Assembly: GCA_951812615.1 (NCBI GenBank)
Contig: CATOSU010000002.1
Span: forward strand, 1,302,001 to 1,366,000
Source: an uncultured Paracoccaceae bacterium
GTDB lineage: Bacteria; Pseudomonadota; Alphaproteobacteria; Rhodobacterales; Rhodobacteraceae
Direction: 5' to 3'
Length of the DNA stretch: 64,000 bases
Position 1 is the stretch's first letter, and each line of letters opens with the position of its first letter. The notes beneath the pieces were generated by a model that searched no databases, was not told the DNA's origin, and worked only from the letters and a program-made list of their open reading frames with translations. The position numbers and the translations under genes are program-made. Shown piece by piece: positions 9,961 through 20,200 of the stretch.

Positions 9961-12147
9961 ATGGCGAAATCTTCGGGCCGGAAACCACTGGTGGCGGATA
10001 AACGTTACGGCGGGAAACCGGCTGCAGCGAAGAAAACGGCGCGTTCTGCAGCGCCAAAGTCCAAGGCCCGTTCCAAGTCAGGTGCAGCAAAGAAGCGCGG
10101 TCGCAAACCGGCGCGGCCCAGCAAAGGCGGGCGCGGCAGGATCCGGGCAGCGCTGTTTGCACCGTTCAGGTTCCTGTTTCGGATGCTCTGGGCCCTGACA
10201 TGGCGTTTGGGACTGATCGTTGGTCTTCTGGTCGGGGCGGCCGTGTTCTACCGCTACACGACCTTGCCGGAATTGCCCGAGATGCTGGACGGACGCGCGC
10301 GCGGATCGGTCACCATGCTGGACCGCAGCGGTGAGGTTTTCGCCTGGCGCGGCGATCAGTTTGGCGGGGTGGTGACCATCGAAACGGTATCGCCCTATCT
10401 GAGCGATGCCGTCGTGGCGACCGAAGACAAACGATTCTACTGGCATTTCGGGGTCAGCCCCCGTGGTGTTGCCAGCGCCGTACGCATCAACCTCAGCGAG
10501 GGGCGGGGGCCGCTCGAAGGGCATGGCGGATCCACGATCACACAGCAGACCGCCAAGCTGTTGTGCCTGGGCGTGGTTTATGATCCGGCCGTCTGGAAGG
10601 CTGAGGCCGATTATGTGCGGGACTGCCGCCGTACGACGATGTGGCGCAAGGTGACCGAAGCCATCTACGCGATGGCGATGGAGGTGAAGTATTCCAAGAA
10701 CGACATCCTGTCGATTTACCTGAACCGGGCATATATGGGCGGTGGGGCCTACGGCGCCGAAGCCGCGGCGCAAAGGTATTTCGGCAAGTCATCGGCACAG
10801 CTGAGCCCGGCGGAAAGCGCGATGCTGGCCGGATTGCTGACCGCGCCATCCGCGCTGGCGCCGACCAACAACCTGAAACGGTCACAGGACCGGGCCGCCA
10901 CCATTCTGCGCCTGATGAATGAGCAGGGCTATCTGACAAAGGAAGAGACCACTTACTGGCAGGCGCACCCCGCGACGTTGTCCGAAGCTGCCAAGGCCAA
11001 GGCAGGCGGATATTTTGCCGACTGGATCATGGATGTGGCGCCGGACTATTTTTCCAGCAACACCACCGAAGATGTGATGATCCGCACCACGCTGGACCCG
11101 AGGATTCAGACCGCCGCCGAAGAGGCGCTGGCCTTCGTGTTTCAGGAAAAGGTGCGCGAGGGATCCGAGGCACAGGCGGCGATTGTCGTCATGGATGCCG
11201 AGGGCGCTGTGCGGGCAATGGTGGGCGGGCGCGCGACCCGCGTCTCAGGGGTGTTCAACCGGGCCACGCATGCCCGGCGTCAGACCGGCTCTGCGTTCAA
11301 GCCCTTTGTCTATGCCGCCGCACTGGACCTAGGGTTTTCACCGCTGGACACGGTCATGGACGAACCGTTCTGCATGAATGTCCCGGGATCCGGTCAGTGG
11401 TGCCCAAAGAACTATACCAACAAGTATTACGGCAAGGTCACGCTGGCCCGCGCACTGCGCGACAGCCTGAACGTGCCCGCGGTCAAGGTTTCCGAACGGG
11501 CCGGCCGGGAAAACGTGCGGACGGTGGCATCGCATTTCGGCATCTACAGCGATCTCGCACTTGGTCCCGCGCTGGCGCTGGGCGCATCGGAAAGCACGCT
11601 GATCGAGATGACCGGGGCCTATGCCGGGATCCTGAATGGCGGGTCGTCGGTCACGCCCTATGGTCTGGTCGAACTGACGCTGCAGGGCGACGACGAACCG
11701 CTGATCGGTGCCGTCGGCGGCATCGGTGAACGCGTAATCCAGACACCGGCTGCCGAACAGCTGATCTGGATGATGGAAAAGGTAGTCAGCGAGGGTACCG
11801 GCGCGCGGGCTGCTTTGCCCGGCTGGCAAGTTGCCGGTAAAACCGGGACCACGCAGGAGGCCCGCGATGCGTGGTTTATCGGGTTTACCGCGGATTACGT
11901 CGCGGGTGTCTGGATGGGATACGACGACAATTCTCCGCTGACCGGTGTGACCGGCGGCGGGTTGCCGGCCGAAATCTTCCGCGAGACGATGCTGCGCATC
12001 ACCGAGGGTATGGAACCGCGGCCGTTGCCGATGCGCCAGCCCAACCGGCCGACACCGGATCCGTCACGCGGTCCGGCGAAGAAGCCGAAAAAGGGAATAG
12101 GCAAGGCCGTCGACGACGTCCTGCGCGACATCTTCGGCAAGCGCTGA
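9961..12147 (+). CDS. Bifunctional penicillin-binding protein 1A/1C-type (transglycosylase/transpeptidase)
   Basis: The protein has 728 residues. A lysine- and alanine-rich cytoplasmic tail (first about 60 residues) precedes one membrane helix (about 78-97). The GT51 glycosyltransferase domain follows, with its catalytic glutamate in ATEDKRFYWHFG and the GGSTITQQ motif. The transpeptidase domain carries SAFK (Ser about 444), SLN, and KTGTT. It polymerises and cross-links peptidoglycan in the periplasm. The open frame extends upstream, but the ATG at 9961 gives a sensible basic N-terminus. It converges on mlaC with only five bases between stops. Confidence 0.93.
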   Translation: MAKSSGRKPLVADKRYGGKPAAAKKTARSAAPKSKARSKSGAAKKRGRKPARPSKGGRGRIRAALFAPFRFLFRMLWALTWRLGLIVGLLVGAAVFYRYTTLPELPEMLDGRARGSVTMLDRSGEVFAWRGDQFGGVVTIETVSPYLSDAVVATEDKRFYWHFGVSPRGVASAVRINLSEGRGPLEGHGGSTITQQTAKLLCLGVVYDPAVWKAEADYVRDCRRTTMWRKVTEAIYAMAMEVKYSKNDILSIYLNRAYMGGGAYGAEAAAQRYFGKSSAQLSPAESAMLAGLLTAPSALAPTNNLKRSQDRAATILRLMNEQGYLTKEETTYWQAHPATLSEAAKAKAGGYFADWIMDVAPDYFSSNTTEDVMIRTTLDPRIQTAAEEALAFVFQEKVREGSEAQAAIVVMDAEGAVRAMVGGRATRVSGVFNRATHARRQTGSAFKPFVYAAALDLGFSPLDTVMDEPFCMNVPGSGQWCPKNYTNKYYGKVTLARALRDSLNVPAVKVSERAGRENVRTVASHFGIYSDLALGPALALGASESTLIEMTGAYAGILNGGSSVTPYGLVELTLQGDDEPLIGAVGGIGERVIQTPAAEQLIWMMEKVVSEGTGARAALPGWQVAGKTGTTQEARDAWFIGFTADYVAGVWMGYDDNSPLTGVTGGGLPAEIFRETMLRITEGMEPRPLPMRQPNRPTPDPSRGPAKKPKKGIGKAVDDVLRDIFGKR

Positions 12148-12152
12148 GGCGG

Positions 12153-12761
12153 TCAACCGACTTTGGGAAGGTCCCGGATCAGCCGGTTCAGATCGCCGCC
12201 GCGCTGATCCAGCATCGCTCCGATTTCCGTCCGTTCCGTCAACAGCATGTTCACGCCTTCGACGAACATGTTGTAAAACAGTCTTTTCCCGGATTTGTCG
12301 GAAACAAGGAAGGTTACCTCGAACGGGGATTCGCCTTTGAGAAAGGCGATGTTGCGAACTTCGTACCCGTTCTTGATCTTGCGCGAGGATTTGAATTCCA
12401 GCCGCCCGCCGATAAATTCGCGGAACCGCCGGCCGTATTTGCGCGCGATATAGCCCTGAAATGCCTTGGTATAGGATCGCAGTTGCGAACTGCTGGCGCT
12501 GCGGGCATCCGCGCCCAGCGTGTAGCGCGCCATGATCGGAACATCAGCGTATTTGACGAAAATCCGCTCGAAATCCCGGATCATCGACTTCTCGGATTTG
12601 CCCGAGGCGATGACCTTGTTGATATCTGTCACCAACGCGTCGACGAGGCCCTGGGCCTGTGCTTCGCTCAGGGCGAAGGCCGGGACCGGCATCGAGGCGA
12701 ACAATGCGCCGGCGGCAGCCGAGCCCAGGAAATTCCGGCGGGTCAGGAAACTATTCTGCAT
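12153..12761 (-). CDS. mlaC: MlaC-family periplasmic phospholipid-binding protein
   Basis: I start this 202-residue protein at the ATG at 12761, where AGGATCC gives a ribosome site and the product opens with a twin-arginine signal (TRRNFLGSAAAGALFASMP, cleaved near AFA). The remainder fits MlaC/Ttg2D: FERIFVKYADVPIMARYTLG, FQGYIARKYGRRF and the C-terminal LLTERTEIGAML. MlaC ferries phospholipids across the periplasm to the inner-membrane MlaFEDB complex. Its start overlaps the end of mlaA by 11 bases. The inner-membrane mla genes are not in this window. Confidence 0.88.
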   Translation of the reverse strand: MQNSFLTRRNFLGSAAAGALFASMPVPAFALSEAQAQGLVDALVTDINKVIASGKSEKSMIRDFERIFVKYADVPIMARYTLGADARSASSSQLRSYTKAFQGYIARKYGRRFREFIGGRLEFKSSRKIKNGYEVRNIAFLKGESPFEVTFLVSDKSGKRLFYNMFVEGVNMLLTERTEIGAMLDQRGGDLNRLIRDLPKVG

Positions 12762-13569
12762 AAGGATCCTCGTAGATATCGAAATACGGGTCGTCATATG
12801 GGTCTACATAGGCATCTGCATTCTGTCCCTCCAGTTCGAACCGGCGGTTTTGCAGATAAATCAGGCGGGCCTGCGCGTAACTGTCTGCGCTTTCGTACAA
12901 AATTGAATCGACGGTGTCGGAATACCGGCCCCGGTCGCTGAGCCGTTCGACGATTTCAGCATAAAACCCGGGGTTCTCGAGTATTCGAGTGAACGTAAAC
13001 GAGATCGGATTGGTGAACAGATCTGCAATCACACCGACCGCATCGCGGGTCGTGGAGGGGCCGTAAAAGGGCAGTTCGACATAGGCCCCTTCCCCGAAGC
13101 CCCAGACATGCAGCGTTTCGCCAAAATCTGTGTCGGTGTCGGGAATGCCGAAATCAGTTGCGGCGTCGGCCAGTCCGCCGAACCCGATTGTGGTGTTGAT
13201 CACGAAGCGGAACAGCGAAATGCCGGCAACATCGAACCGGCCCTGCGCCAGCGAATTCACGAAATCGCCCGGCTCAGCCAGATTGCGCGCAAACGCGTTG
13301 AAGCTGTCCTCGATCGGATCCGGGACGAGGTTGGTGTACCCTTTTGCCGCCGGTCGGAACAAAAGCTTGTCGACGCCCAGATTGAAGGCATGCGTTCCAC
13401 GGTTGATCTGTTCGTAGGGGTCAAAAACTTCACCCGGGGCCAGCTCCAGCCCCTTTTGCGACGCGCAGCCCGACAGCAGCGAAACTGCAAACGCAGCCGC
13501 AATCAGGACAGGACGCCCAAACCGGAACTTGTCATTAGGTGCCACAGCGCCCCACTGAACCAACTGCAT
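12751..13569 (-). CDS. mlaA: Outer-membrane lipoprotein MlaA (VacJ)
   Basis: This 272-residue lipoprotein has lipobox LLSGC at about residue 31-35. VacJ motifs follow: FDPYEQINRGTHAFN, NLAEPGDFVNSLAQG, INTTIGFGGLADAA and ELPFYGPSTTRDAVG. MlaA removes mislocalised phospholipid from the outer leaflet of the outer membrane and passes it to MlaC, encoded immediately downstream. The C-terminal tail is unusually acidic and tyrosine-rich (YDDPYFDIYEDPYAE). The ATG at 13569 has an AGGA ribosome site; a GTG eight codons later is possible. Confidence 0.93.
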   Translation of the reverse strand: MQLVQWGAVAPNDKFRFGRPVLIAAAFAVSLLSGCASQKGLELAPGEVFDPYEQINRGTHAFNLGVDKLLFRPAAKGYTNLVPDPIEDSFNAFARNLAEPGDFVNSLAQGRFDVAGISLFRFVINTTIGFGGLADAATDFGIPDTDTDFGETLHVWGFGEGAYVELPFYGPSTTRDAVGVIADLFTNPISFTFTRILENPGFYAEIVERLSDRGRYSDTVDSILYESADSYAQARLIYLQNRRFELEGQNADAYVDPYDDPYFDIYEDPYAE

Positions 13570-13720
13570 TTTGTCCTACGTAATCGGCCTGAGGCCTGTT
13601 CGGAATAGATCGTTGCCACATAATCATATTGTGGCCCATATGAAACAGAGTGTCTGTTGTCCTGCTGCGACAGTGGCTAAAACGACTCAGACACATTGGC
13701 TATAGCGTATTCGGAAGAGC

Positions 13721-15454
13721 ATGACATCAAGTCCTCCAAAACCCGGCGTGGATGAGCTGCGATCTGCCAGACGGCAGAGCCGGGGGCTGTACTGGGCTGT
13801 CGGTCTTTTCAGCTTCTTTGCCAATCTCCTGATGCTGACAGGCCCGCTGTTCATGCTGCAGATCTATGATCGCGTCCTGGGCAGCCGGTCTGAAGAAACC
13901 CTGATCGCGCTCGGGATACTTGTGGCGTTTCTATATGGGATGATGGGTCTGCTGGACTACGCCCGTGGGCGGGTCATGGGCCGCGCAGGTGCCCGGTTTC
14001 AGGCCGCGCTGGACCATCGGGTGTTTGACGCGATGGTGCGCAAATCCGCGGTATCGAACGATCCCAAGGCGCAGACCGGGCTGGCGGATCTGGAATCCGT
14101 ACAGCGGCTGATCGGCTCGCCGGTGCTGATGGCTGTGTTCGACATCCCCTGGACGCCGATTTTCCTTGCCGGGATCACGCTGTTTCACCCGTGGCTGGGG
14201 ATGCTGGCGCTTGGCGGCGGGGCGATTCTGATCCTGATCACCCTGCTCAATCAGGCGTTTTCCCGCGGGCCGATGCTGCAGGCCAATATCGCCGCGCACA
14301 AAGCCACGCAGATGTCGGACGAAATCCGCAATGAAGCGGAGATGATCCAGAGCATGGGGATGCGGGGTGCTGCGTTCCAGCGCTGGCAGGTATCGCGTGA
14401 CGATTCGCTGACCGAGGCGGTTACCGCCAGCGACGTTTCGGGATCCTTCCTGAGCGTCAGCAAAACACTGCGCCTATTCCTGCAATCCGCCATGCTGGGT
14501 CTGGGTGCCTATCTGGTGCTGCAGAACGAGGTGACGCCGGGCGCGATGATCGCCTCGTCAATCCTGTTGGGCCGGGCGCTGGCCCCGATCGAGCTGGCCA
14601 TCGGGCAATGGGCGATGGTCCAGCGGGCCATGCGCGGGTGGTCGAACCTGTGTGGCCTGCTCGAATCGGTGCCGCCGGAAGCGGCGCGTACCGCGCTGCC
14701 GAAACCGAAGGCAAGGCTGTCCGTACAGGCTCTGACGATCATTCCGCCCGGTGAAAAACGCGCGTCGCTGAAGAATGTCAGCTTCGAAGTTCAGCCGGGT
14801 CAGGCGGTCGGCGTGATTGGACCCTCGGCCGCTGGCAAATCGACGCTTGCGCGCGCGCTGACCGGCGTATGGCGCCCGGCCGGCGGGACGGTTCGGCTGG
14901 ATGGTGCGGCGCTGGAACCATATGAGCCCGACGTTCTGGGGCAGCACATCGGATACCTTCCCCAGCGCGTGCAGCTGTTTGACGGAACCATCGCCCAGAA
15001 CATCGCCCGTCTTTCGGATCAGCCGGATGCGGAAAAAGTTGTTGCGGCGGCCAAGACCGCCGATGCGCACAAGATGATCGTCGAATTGCCGGACGGTTAT
15101 GATACCCGCATTACCGCGGGTGGTGGCCGGTTATCGGGCGGACAGATGCAGCGGATTGGTCTGGCGCGGGCGCTTTATGACGATCCCGTCATCATCATAC
15201 TGGACGAACCCAACTCCAACCTCGACAACGAAGGATCGATGGCTCTGAACACCGCGATCAAGGAATTGAAGGCCGATGGCAAGTCGGTGCTGATCATGGC
15301 GCATCGCCCGGCGGCAATTCAGGAATGCGACATGCTGCTGGTGCTGGATCACGGCGCCAGGGCGGCCTTCGGTCCAAAGGATGAGGTTCTGAGAGAAACC
15401 GTGAAAAACCATCAGGACATTCGCAAGGCCGCCTCGATGGGAGGTGTCCGATGA
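13721..15454 (+). CDS. Type I secretion system permease/ATPase (PrtD/LapB-like)
   Basis: The protein has 577 residues. An exporter transmembrane domain (about residues 20-310, opening [19 protein letters not shown]) precedes an ABC ATPase. The ATPase has Walker [10 protein letters not shown] (about 367), signature LSGGQMQR, Walker [13 protein letters not shown] and the switch histidine in MAHRP. It lacks a C39 peptidase domain, which fits exporters of RTX proteins with C-terminal signals. It forms an inner-membrane complex with the HlyD-type adaptor that overlaps its end (ATGA), and would need a TolC-type outer-membrane partner not found here. The 2684-5665 RTX protein is a candidate cargo. 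Confidence 0.93.
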   Translation: MTSSPPKPGVDELRSARRQSRGLYWAVGLFSFFANLLMLTGPLFMLQIYDRVLGSRSEETLIALGILVAFLYGMMGLLDYARGRVMGRAGARFQAALDHRVFDAMVRKSAVSNDPKAQTGLADLESVQRLIGSPVLMAVFDIPWTPIFLAGITLFHPWLGMLALGGGAILILITLLNQAFSRGPMLQANIAAHKATQMSDEIRNEAEMIQSMGMRGAAFQRWQVSRDDSLTEAVTASDVSGSFLSVSKTLRLFLQSAMLGLGAYLVLQNEVTPGAMIASSILLGRALAPIELAIGQWAMVQRAMRGWSNLCGLLESVPPEAARTALPKPKARLSVQALTIIPPGEKRASLKNVSFEVQPGQAVGVIGPSAAGKSTLARALTGVWRPAGGTVRLDGAALEPYEPDVLGQHIGYLPQRVQLFDGTIAQNIARLSDQPDAEKVVAAAKTADAHKMIVELPDGYDTRITAGGGRLSGGQMQRIGLARALYDDPVIIILDEPNSNLDNEGSMALNTAIKELKADGKSVLIMAHRPAAIQECDMLLVLDHGARAAFGPKDEVLRETVKNHQDIRKAASMGGVR

Positions 15455-16752
15455 CCGCAACGAAATGGACCGCCCGCTGGCCATTGCTGGTTGGGTCTGT
15501 TGCCGTTCTGATCCTGGTTGGCGGGTTCGGCACCTGGGCGGTCAGATCCTCGATCGCCGGGGCAATCGTGTCCAGCGGCCGAATCGAGGTGGATCGCAAC
15601 CGTCAGGTGGTTCAGCATCCCGACGGCGGAGTGGTCGAAGAAATTCTGGTGGACGAGGGCGACACGGTCGAACTGGGCGCCACGCTTGTTCGTCTGGATT
15701 CCAACCTGCTGAAATCCGAGTTGGTGATTGTCGAAGGCCAGTTATACGAACTGATGGCCAGGCGTGGCCGGCTGGAAGCGGAACGCGACGAACTCGACGA
15801 CATCACCTTTGAACCTTCTCTGCTGGAAGCCTCCCGCGGCCGGCCCGAAGTGGAAGATCTGATTGCGGGGCAGGCCCGATTGTTCGCTGCCCGCCGGGAA
15901 TCGACCGCGCGGGAGGTCGAGCAACTGCACAAACAGCGCGAGCAGATGGAAAAGCAGATCGAAGGGATCGAGGCGCAACAGGCGTCGCTGGCCGAGCAAT
16001 TGGTGTTGATCGAGGGTGAACTGGAAAACCAGCAGTCGTTGCTGGACAAGGGGCTGGCGCAGGCATCGCGTGTTCTGAACCTGCGGCGTGAACAGGCCAA
16101 TCTGAATGGCACGATTGGCGAACTGACAGCAAGCGAAGCCCGCGCCGAAGCCCGGATTACCGAGATCGACATCGAGATCATCCAGATGGGCACTGTTCAG
16201 AGGGAAGAGGCGATCGCGCGGTTGCGGGATCTGCGGTACCGGGAGCTGGAACTGGCTGAACAGCGCCGATCCCTGAAAGAACGGTTGTCGCGGCTGGACA
16301 TCAAGGCGCCGGTGTCCGGCATCGTCTACGGATTGCAGGTGCATACGCCGCGGTCGGTCATTCGCGCGGCGGATCCGGTGCTGTTTCTGGTTCCCCAGGA
16401 CCGGCCACTGGTCATCGCTGCGCGGGTCGATCCCATACATATCGACCAACTCCACATGGGGCAGGAAGTGATCCTGCGGTTTTCCGCCTTCGATCAGCGG
16501 CAAACACCGGAATTGTTCGGCAAGGTGGTGCAGATTTCCGCAGACGCTTTCGAAGACGAATCCAGCAGCGTTTCCTACTACCGGGCCGAGATCACGCTGA
16601 ACGAAGGCGAAGTGACCAAGCTGCCCGAAGGCACGGTTCTGATCCCCGGCATGCCGGTCGAGGCGTTCATCCGCACCGATGACCGGTCGCCGATCGCCTA
16701 TCTGGTCAAGCCGCTGAGCGATTACTTCACGAAGGCGTTCCGGGAAAGCTGA
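15451..16752 (+). CDS. HlyD-family type I secretion periplasmic adaptor
   Basis: The protein has 433 residues. It has one N-terminal membrane helix (about residues 9-32) and a biotinyl-lipoyl half motif ([18 protein letters not shown]). A long coiled coil runs over about residues 120-280 (many Glu, Gln and Leu). The returning lipoyl half [17 protein letters not shown] is followed by a beta-barrel. This is the standard layout of a membrane-fusion protein joining an ABC exporter to TolC. It overlaps the ABC gene by four bases, so the two are cotranslated. Confidence 0.94.
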   Translation: MTATKWTARWPLLVGSVAVLILVGGFGTWAVRSSIAGAIVSSGRIEVDRNRQVVQHPDGGVVEEILVDEGDTVELGATLVRLDSNLLKSELVIVEGQLYELMARRGRLEAERDELDDITFEPSLLEASRGRPEVEDLIAGQARLFAARRESTAREVEQLHKQREQMEKQIEGIEAQQASLAEQLVLIEGELENQQSLLDKGLAQASRVLNLRREQANLNGTIGELTASEARAEARITEIDIEIIQMGTVQREEAIARLRDLRYRELELAEQRRSLKERLSRLDIKAPVSGIVYGLQVHTPRSVIRAADPVLFLVPQDRPLVIAARVDPIHIDQLHMGQEVILRFSAFDQRQTPELFGKVVQISADAFEDESSSVSYYRAEITLNEGEVTKLPEGTVLIPGMPVEAFIRTDDRSPIAYLVKPLSDYFTKAFRES

Positions 16753-16818
16753 CTTAGCTCTTCCCCATCCCGGTTGCGCGGGCTAGCGTCCGGCCTGTAT
16801 CGCTATGGGAGACCCGAC

Positions 16819-17277
16819 ATGAGCATCGAAGACCGGCTTGCAGAACTTGGCATTTCACTGACCACACCGCCGGCACCGGCGGCCAATTACGTGCCCTTTG
16901 TCCGGGTCGGCGAGACGCTTTATGTGTCCGGCCAGGTTTCTCAGAACGCAGACGGCCTGATCACGGGCAAGGTCGGAGCCGATCTGGATGTGGAAGCCGG
17001 TGCTGCGGCGGCCCGCTGCTGTGGCATCAGCCTGCTCAGCCAGGTCAAGGCCGCTTGTGACGGTGACCTGTCGCGGCTGGTCCGCGTGGTCAAGCTGACC
17101 GGGTTTGTCAATTCGACACCGGATTTCGCCGACCAGCCCAAGGTGATCAACGGCTGTTCGGATCTTCTGGTTGAGGTTCTGGGCGATGCCGGCCGGCATT
17201 CCCGCTCGGCCGTGTCCGCCGGGGCGCTGCCGCTGGGCGTGGCTGTCGAGATCGAAGGCATCTTCCAGGTCCGATGA
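16819..17277 (+). CDS. RidA family protein (YjgF/YER057c)
   Basis: This 152-residue protein fits the longer RidA subgroup (YVPFVRVGETLYVSGQVS, AARCCGISLLSQVKA, HSRSAVSAGALPLGVAVEIEGI). RidA proteins hydrolyse reactive enamine/imine intermediates of PLP enzymes. The C-terminal catalytic arginine position of true RidA is not clearly kept, so it may belong to an Rid4-7-type subgroup. ATG at 16819 follows GGGAGA. Its stop overlaps the start of the glycerophosphodiesterase gene, so the two share a transcript. Confidence 0.85.
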   Translation: MSIEDRLAELGISLTTPPAPAANYVPFVRVGETLYVSGQVSQNADGLITGKVGADLDVEAGAAAARCCGISLLSQVKAACDGDLSRLVRVVKLTGFVNSTPDFADQPKVINGCSDLLVEVLGDAGRHSRSAVSAGALPLGVAVEIEGIFQVR

Positions 17278-18044
17278 TGGTCACTCTGCCGGATGCGTTT
17301 CTGCGGGTGCCGATCGCCCACAGGGCGCTGCACGACATCGCGGACGGGCGGCCGGAAAACAGCCGGGCCGCCGTGCGTGCGGCGGTCGAGGCCGGATATG
17401 GCATCGAAATAGATCTGCAGCTGACTGCTGACGATCAGGCCGTCGTTTTCCACGATTACGACCTTGAGCGCCTGACCGGGCAGCCCGGACCGCTGCGCCA
17501 GAGGTCCCTGTCGGATCTGGGGCAGGTGGCCCTGCTGCATGGTGACGGTGAAGGTATCCCCGGACTGGACGAGATCCTGACGCTGGTTGGTGGCCGGGTT
17601 CCGCTGTTGGTGGAACTGAAGGATCAGGACGGCGGCATGGGGCCGTCGGTCGGTCCGCTAGAGGCCGTGACGGCGGCGGCGCTGTCCGGCTATCAGGGTC
17701 CGGTCGCGGTGATGTCCTTCAACCCCCATAGCGTCGCGGAAATGGCGCGGTTTGCCCCGGATCTGCCCCGCGGGCTGGTTACGGACGGGTTCGACCCGGC
17801 AAACTGGCCCCTGTCCGAAGACACCTGTGCCCGGCTTCGCGGCATTCCGGATTTCGACGGCACAGGCGCTGCATTCATCAGCCACAATGTCGGCGATCTT
17901 GACCGCGCCCGGGTGCACGATCTGAAGGCAGCCGGGGTCCCCGTGCTGTGCTGGACCGTGCGGTCGCCCGAGATCGAGGCAGCCGCACGCCGCGTAGCAG
18001 ACAATGTGACCTTCGAAGGGTACTTGGCAGATTTCCCGTCTTGA
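17274..18044 (+). CDS. Glycerophosphodiester phosphodiesterase
   Basis: This 256-residue GDPD-family enzyme has the signature residues IAHRALHD, ENSRAAVRAAVEAGYGIEIDLQ and HDYDLERLTG, which supply the metal ligands and catalytic histidines. Near the end LCWTVRSPE fits the final strands of the TIM barrel. No signal peptide is visible, so it should act in the cytoplasm, splitting glycerophosphodiesters into glycerol-3-phosphate and an alcohol. The first of two adjacent ATG codons (17274 and 17277) is used here; either is possible. Confidence 0.92.
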   Translation: MMVTLPDAFLRVPIAHRALHDIADGRPENSRAAVRAAVEAGYGIEIDLQLTADDQAVVFHDYDLERLTGQPGPLRQRSLSDLGQVALLHGDGEGIPGLDEILTLVGGRVPLLVELKDQDGGMGPSVGPLEAVTAAALSGYQGPVAVMSFNPHSVAEMARFAPDLPRGLVTDGFDPANWPLSEDTCARLRGIPDFDGTGAAFISHNVGDLDRARVHDLKAAGVPVLCWTVRSPEIEAAARRVADNVTFEGYLADFPS

Positions 18045-18085
18045 TCCCGGCCCATGCCGGCACAGATACTGAACCAGAGGTCGGC

Positions 18086-19270
18086 ATGGATCAGGCACAG
18101 ATAGAAATTCAGGTTCTCGGATCGCTCGGCCAGATCGGCGCGGCGGACTGGGACAGTTGTGCCTGTCCCGAGGCAGTTGATGGCCGGCCGCGCGATCCCT
18201 TTACGACGCACAGGTTTCTGTCAGCGCTGGAGCAGAGCGGGTCCGTGGGCCGTGGAACCGGCTGGCAACCGCAATACCTTGCCGCCTATCTGGACGGCAT
18301 GCTGATCGCCTGCGCGCCGCTATATGCCAAGTCGCACTCGCAGGGCGAGTACATCTTCGACCACAACTGGGCGCACGCGCTGGAAAGCGCCGGTGGCCGG
18401 TATTACCCCAAACTGCAGATCGCCGTTCCCTTCACCCCGGCCACCGGACGCCGGTTCCTGACCCGGCCCGGATACGAGGAAATCGGCGCATCCGCGCTGG
18501 TGCAGGGTGCCGTGCAACTGGCGTCCGACAATCAGATTTCATCGCTCCACGTGACTTTCTGTACCGATGAAGAGGCATCTGCCGGCGAACAGATGGGCCT
18601 GATGGCCCGTGCAACGCAGCAGTTTCACTGGCTCAACGACGGGTACGAGGACTTCGATGCGTTTCTGAGCAGCCTCAGTTCCCGCAAACGCAAAAACATC
18701 CGCAAGGAACGCGCGCAGGCCAACGCGTTCGGGGGCGACATTCACGTTCTGACCGGTGACGACCTGCAACCTGAACACTGGGACGCGTTTTGGATTTTCT
18801 ATCAGAACACCGGATCCCGCAAATGGGGTTCGCCTTATCTGACCCGGGATTTTTTTGACCTGATGCAGGACAGGATGCGGGACGATATCGCGCTGGTGCT
18901 GGCCGAAAAGGACGGACGCTATATCGCCGGTGCGCTCAACTTCATCGGGCGCGAAACACTGTACGGCAGGTATTGGGGCTGTGTGGAACATCACAACTGC
19001 CTGCATTTCGAACTGTGTTACTATCGGGCGATCGATCTGGCCATCGAGCTTGGGTTGGCCAGGGTCGAGGCCGGCGCGCAGGGAGAACACAAGCTGGCCC
19101 GGGGCTACATGCCGACCCAGACGCACAGCCTGCACTGGATCGCGGAACCCGGGTTTGCCGAAGCCGTTGAGCGCTATCTGAAAGCCGAGCGCGCCGCCGT
19201 CGAAGAGGACATCGAAATCCTGACGTCATACGGCCCGTTCAAACGGGTGCATGTGGAGGAACAGGAATGA
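18086..19270 (+). CDS. GNAT-superfamily N-acyltransferase (COG3146/DUF482 type)
   Basis: This 394-residue protein resembles the large peptidoglycan-like acyltransferases of COG3146. It has [46 protein letters not shown] and [14 protein letters not shown], which form tandem GNAT folds. The substrate is unknown; related proteins may modify lipids or peptides. The open frame extends upstream, but the ATG at 18086 gives the family-like N-terminus. Its end overlaps phhB by four bases. Confidence 0.85.
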   Translation: MDQAQIEIQVLGSLGQIGAADWDSCACPEAVDGRPRDPFTTHRFLSALEQSGSVGRGTGWQPQYLAAYLDGMLIACAPLYAKSHSQGEYIFDHNWAHALESAGGRYYPKLQIAVPFTPATGRRFLTRPGYEEIGASALVQGAVQLASDNQISSLHVTFCTDEEASAGEQMGLMARATQQFHWLNDGYEDFDAFLSSLSSRKRKNIRKERAQANAFGGDIHVLTGDDLQPEHWDAFWIFYQNTGSRKWGSPYLTRDFFDLMQDRMRDDIALVLAEKDGRYIAGALNFIGRETLYGRYWGCVEHHNCLHFELCYYRAIDLAIELGLARVEAGAQGEHKLARGYMPTQTHSLHWIAEPGFAEAVERYLKAERAAVEEDIEILTSYGPFKRVHVEEQE

Positions 19271-19560
19271 CAGACCAATTGACCGAGGCCGAACGCAATA
19301 CCCAACTGACGCCCCTGTTCGAAAGCGGCTGGGCGGTGATTGAGGGGCGCGATGCGATCGGCAAAACATTCGAATTCGCCGATTTCACCACTGCGTTTCA
19401 GTGGATGACCGGGGTGGCGATCTGGGCGGAGAAATGGAACCACCATCCGGAATGGTCGAACGTGTACAGAACCGTGGACGTGGTGCTGACAACGCATGAC
19501 GCGGGCGGCCTGACCGCGCTGGATATCAGGCTCGCGAATAAAATGGACAGCCTTGCATGA
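19267..19560 (+). CDS. phhB: 4a-hydroxytetrahydrobiopterin (pterin-4a-carbinolamine) dehydratase
   Basis: The protein has 97 residues. It contains the PCD signature: [47 protein letters not shown]. The His-His-Pro and the later histidine form the active site. It regenerates the pterin cofactor of aromatic amino acid hydroxylases. No phenylalanine hydroxylase is in this window; the homogentisate operon lies 16 kb away. Confidence 0.94.
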   Translation: MTDQLTEAERNTQLTPLFESGWAVIEGRDAIGKTFEFADFTTAFQWMTGVAIWAEKWNHHPEWSNVYRTVDVVLTTHDAGGLTALDIRLANKMDSLA

Positions 19561-19595
19561 AAAAGCCGGGACGGTTCGATGAACAGTCCCGGCTC
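19561..19595 (-). terminator. Rho-independent terminator of the peroxiredoxin gene
   Basis: A nine-base-pair stem (19565-19573 with 19587-19595) is followed on the minus strand by five T. It lies between the convergent ends of phhB and the peroxiredoxin gene and serves the minus-strand transcript. The plus-strand side lacks a T run. Confidence 0.8.
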
Positions 19596-19620
19596 CTGAA
19601 ACCGCTGTGTAATCCGGGTT

Positions 19621-20106
19621 TTACAAGGCCTTCAGCAGCGACTCTCCCGAAGACAGATCGAAATCCCGTCCTTCGTCGGGCTGGAATACCGTGACAGTGC
19701 CGTCCTCGACCACCATCGCGTAACGGCGGGACCGGCCGATGAAACCGACGACCGGGGCGTCGAAATTCATGCCGATCGCGGCCGTGAATGCGCCGTCCGC
19801 GTCCGAAAGCATCGTGACGCCGGCCTCGTCCGCACCGGTGGTCTTGCCCCATGCGCTCATGACGAACGGGTCGTTCACCGCGACGCAGATCACTTCGTCG
19901 ACGCCTTTCTCGGCCATTGCATCGCGGGTGCGGATAAAGCTTGGGACATGTTGTTCGGTGCAGGTGGAACTGAACGCGCCGGGCAGTGAAAAGATCACGA
20001 CCTTGCGGTCTGCAACACGCTCGCTCAGGTCAACCTGACCGGGCCCGTCCGCGCCTATGTACAACAACGTCGCCTCGGGCAACTTGTCGCCGGTGGAAAT
20101 CGGCAT
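19621..20106 (-). CDS. Peroxiredoxin, Prx5 type
   Basis: The protein has 161 residues, with the catalytic motif PGAFSSTCTEQHVP (peroxidatic Cys about 49). A typical Prx5 core follows: FVMSAWGKTTGADEAGVTMLSDADGAF, split here across residues 80-107. It reduces hydrogen peroxide and alkyl hydroperoxides with glutathione or thioredoxin. It diverges from the flavoprotein gene at 20201, with 94 bases between. Confidence 0.94.
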   Translation of the reverse strand: MPISTGDKLPEATLLYIGADGPGQVDLSERVADRKVVIFSLPGAFSSTCTEQHVPSFIRTRDAMAEKGVDEVICVAVNDPFVMSAWGKTTGADEAGVTMLSDADGAFTAAIGMNFDAPVVGFIGRSRRYAMVVEDGTVTVFQPDEGRDFDLSSGESLLKAL

Positions 20107-20200
20107 GTTCAGCGTCCTCTCTCAATTGCGTTTGCCTTGGATCGCCATATAGGGTCAGGGCAGGCGTTGACCATTCAATTCGTGGAGAGGATTGCTGCAA

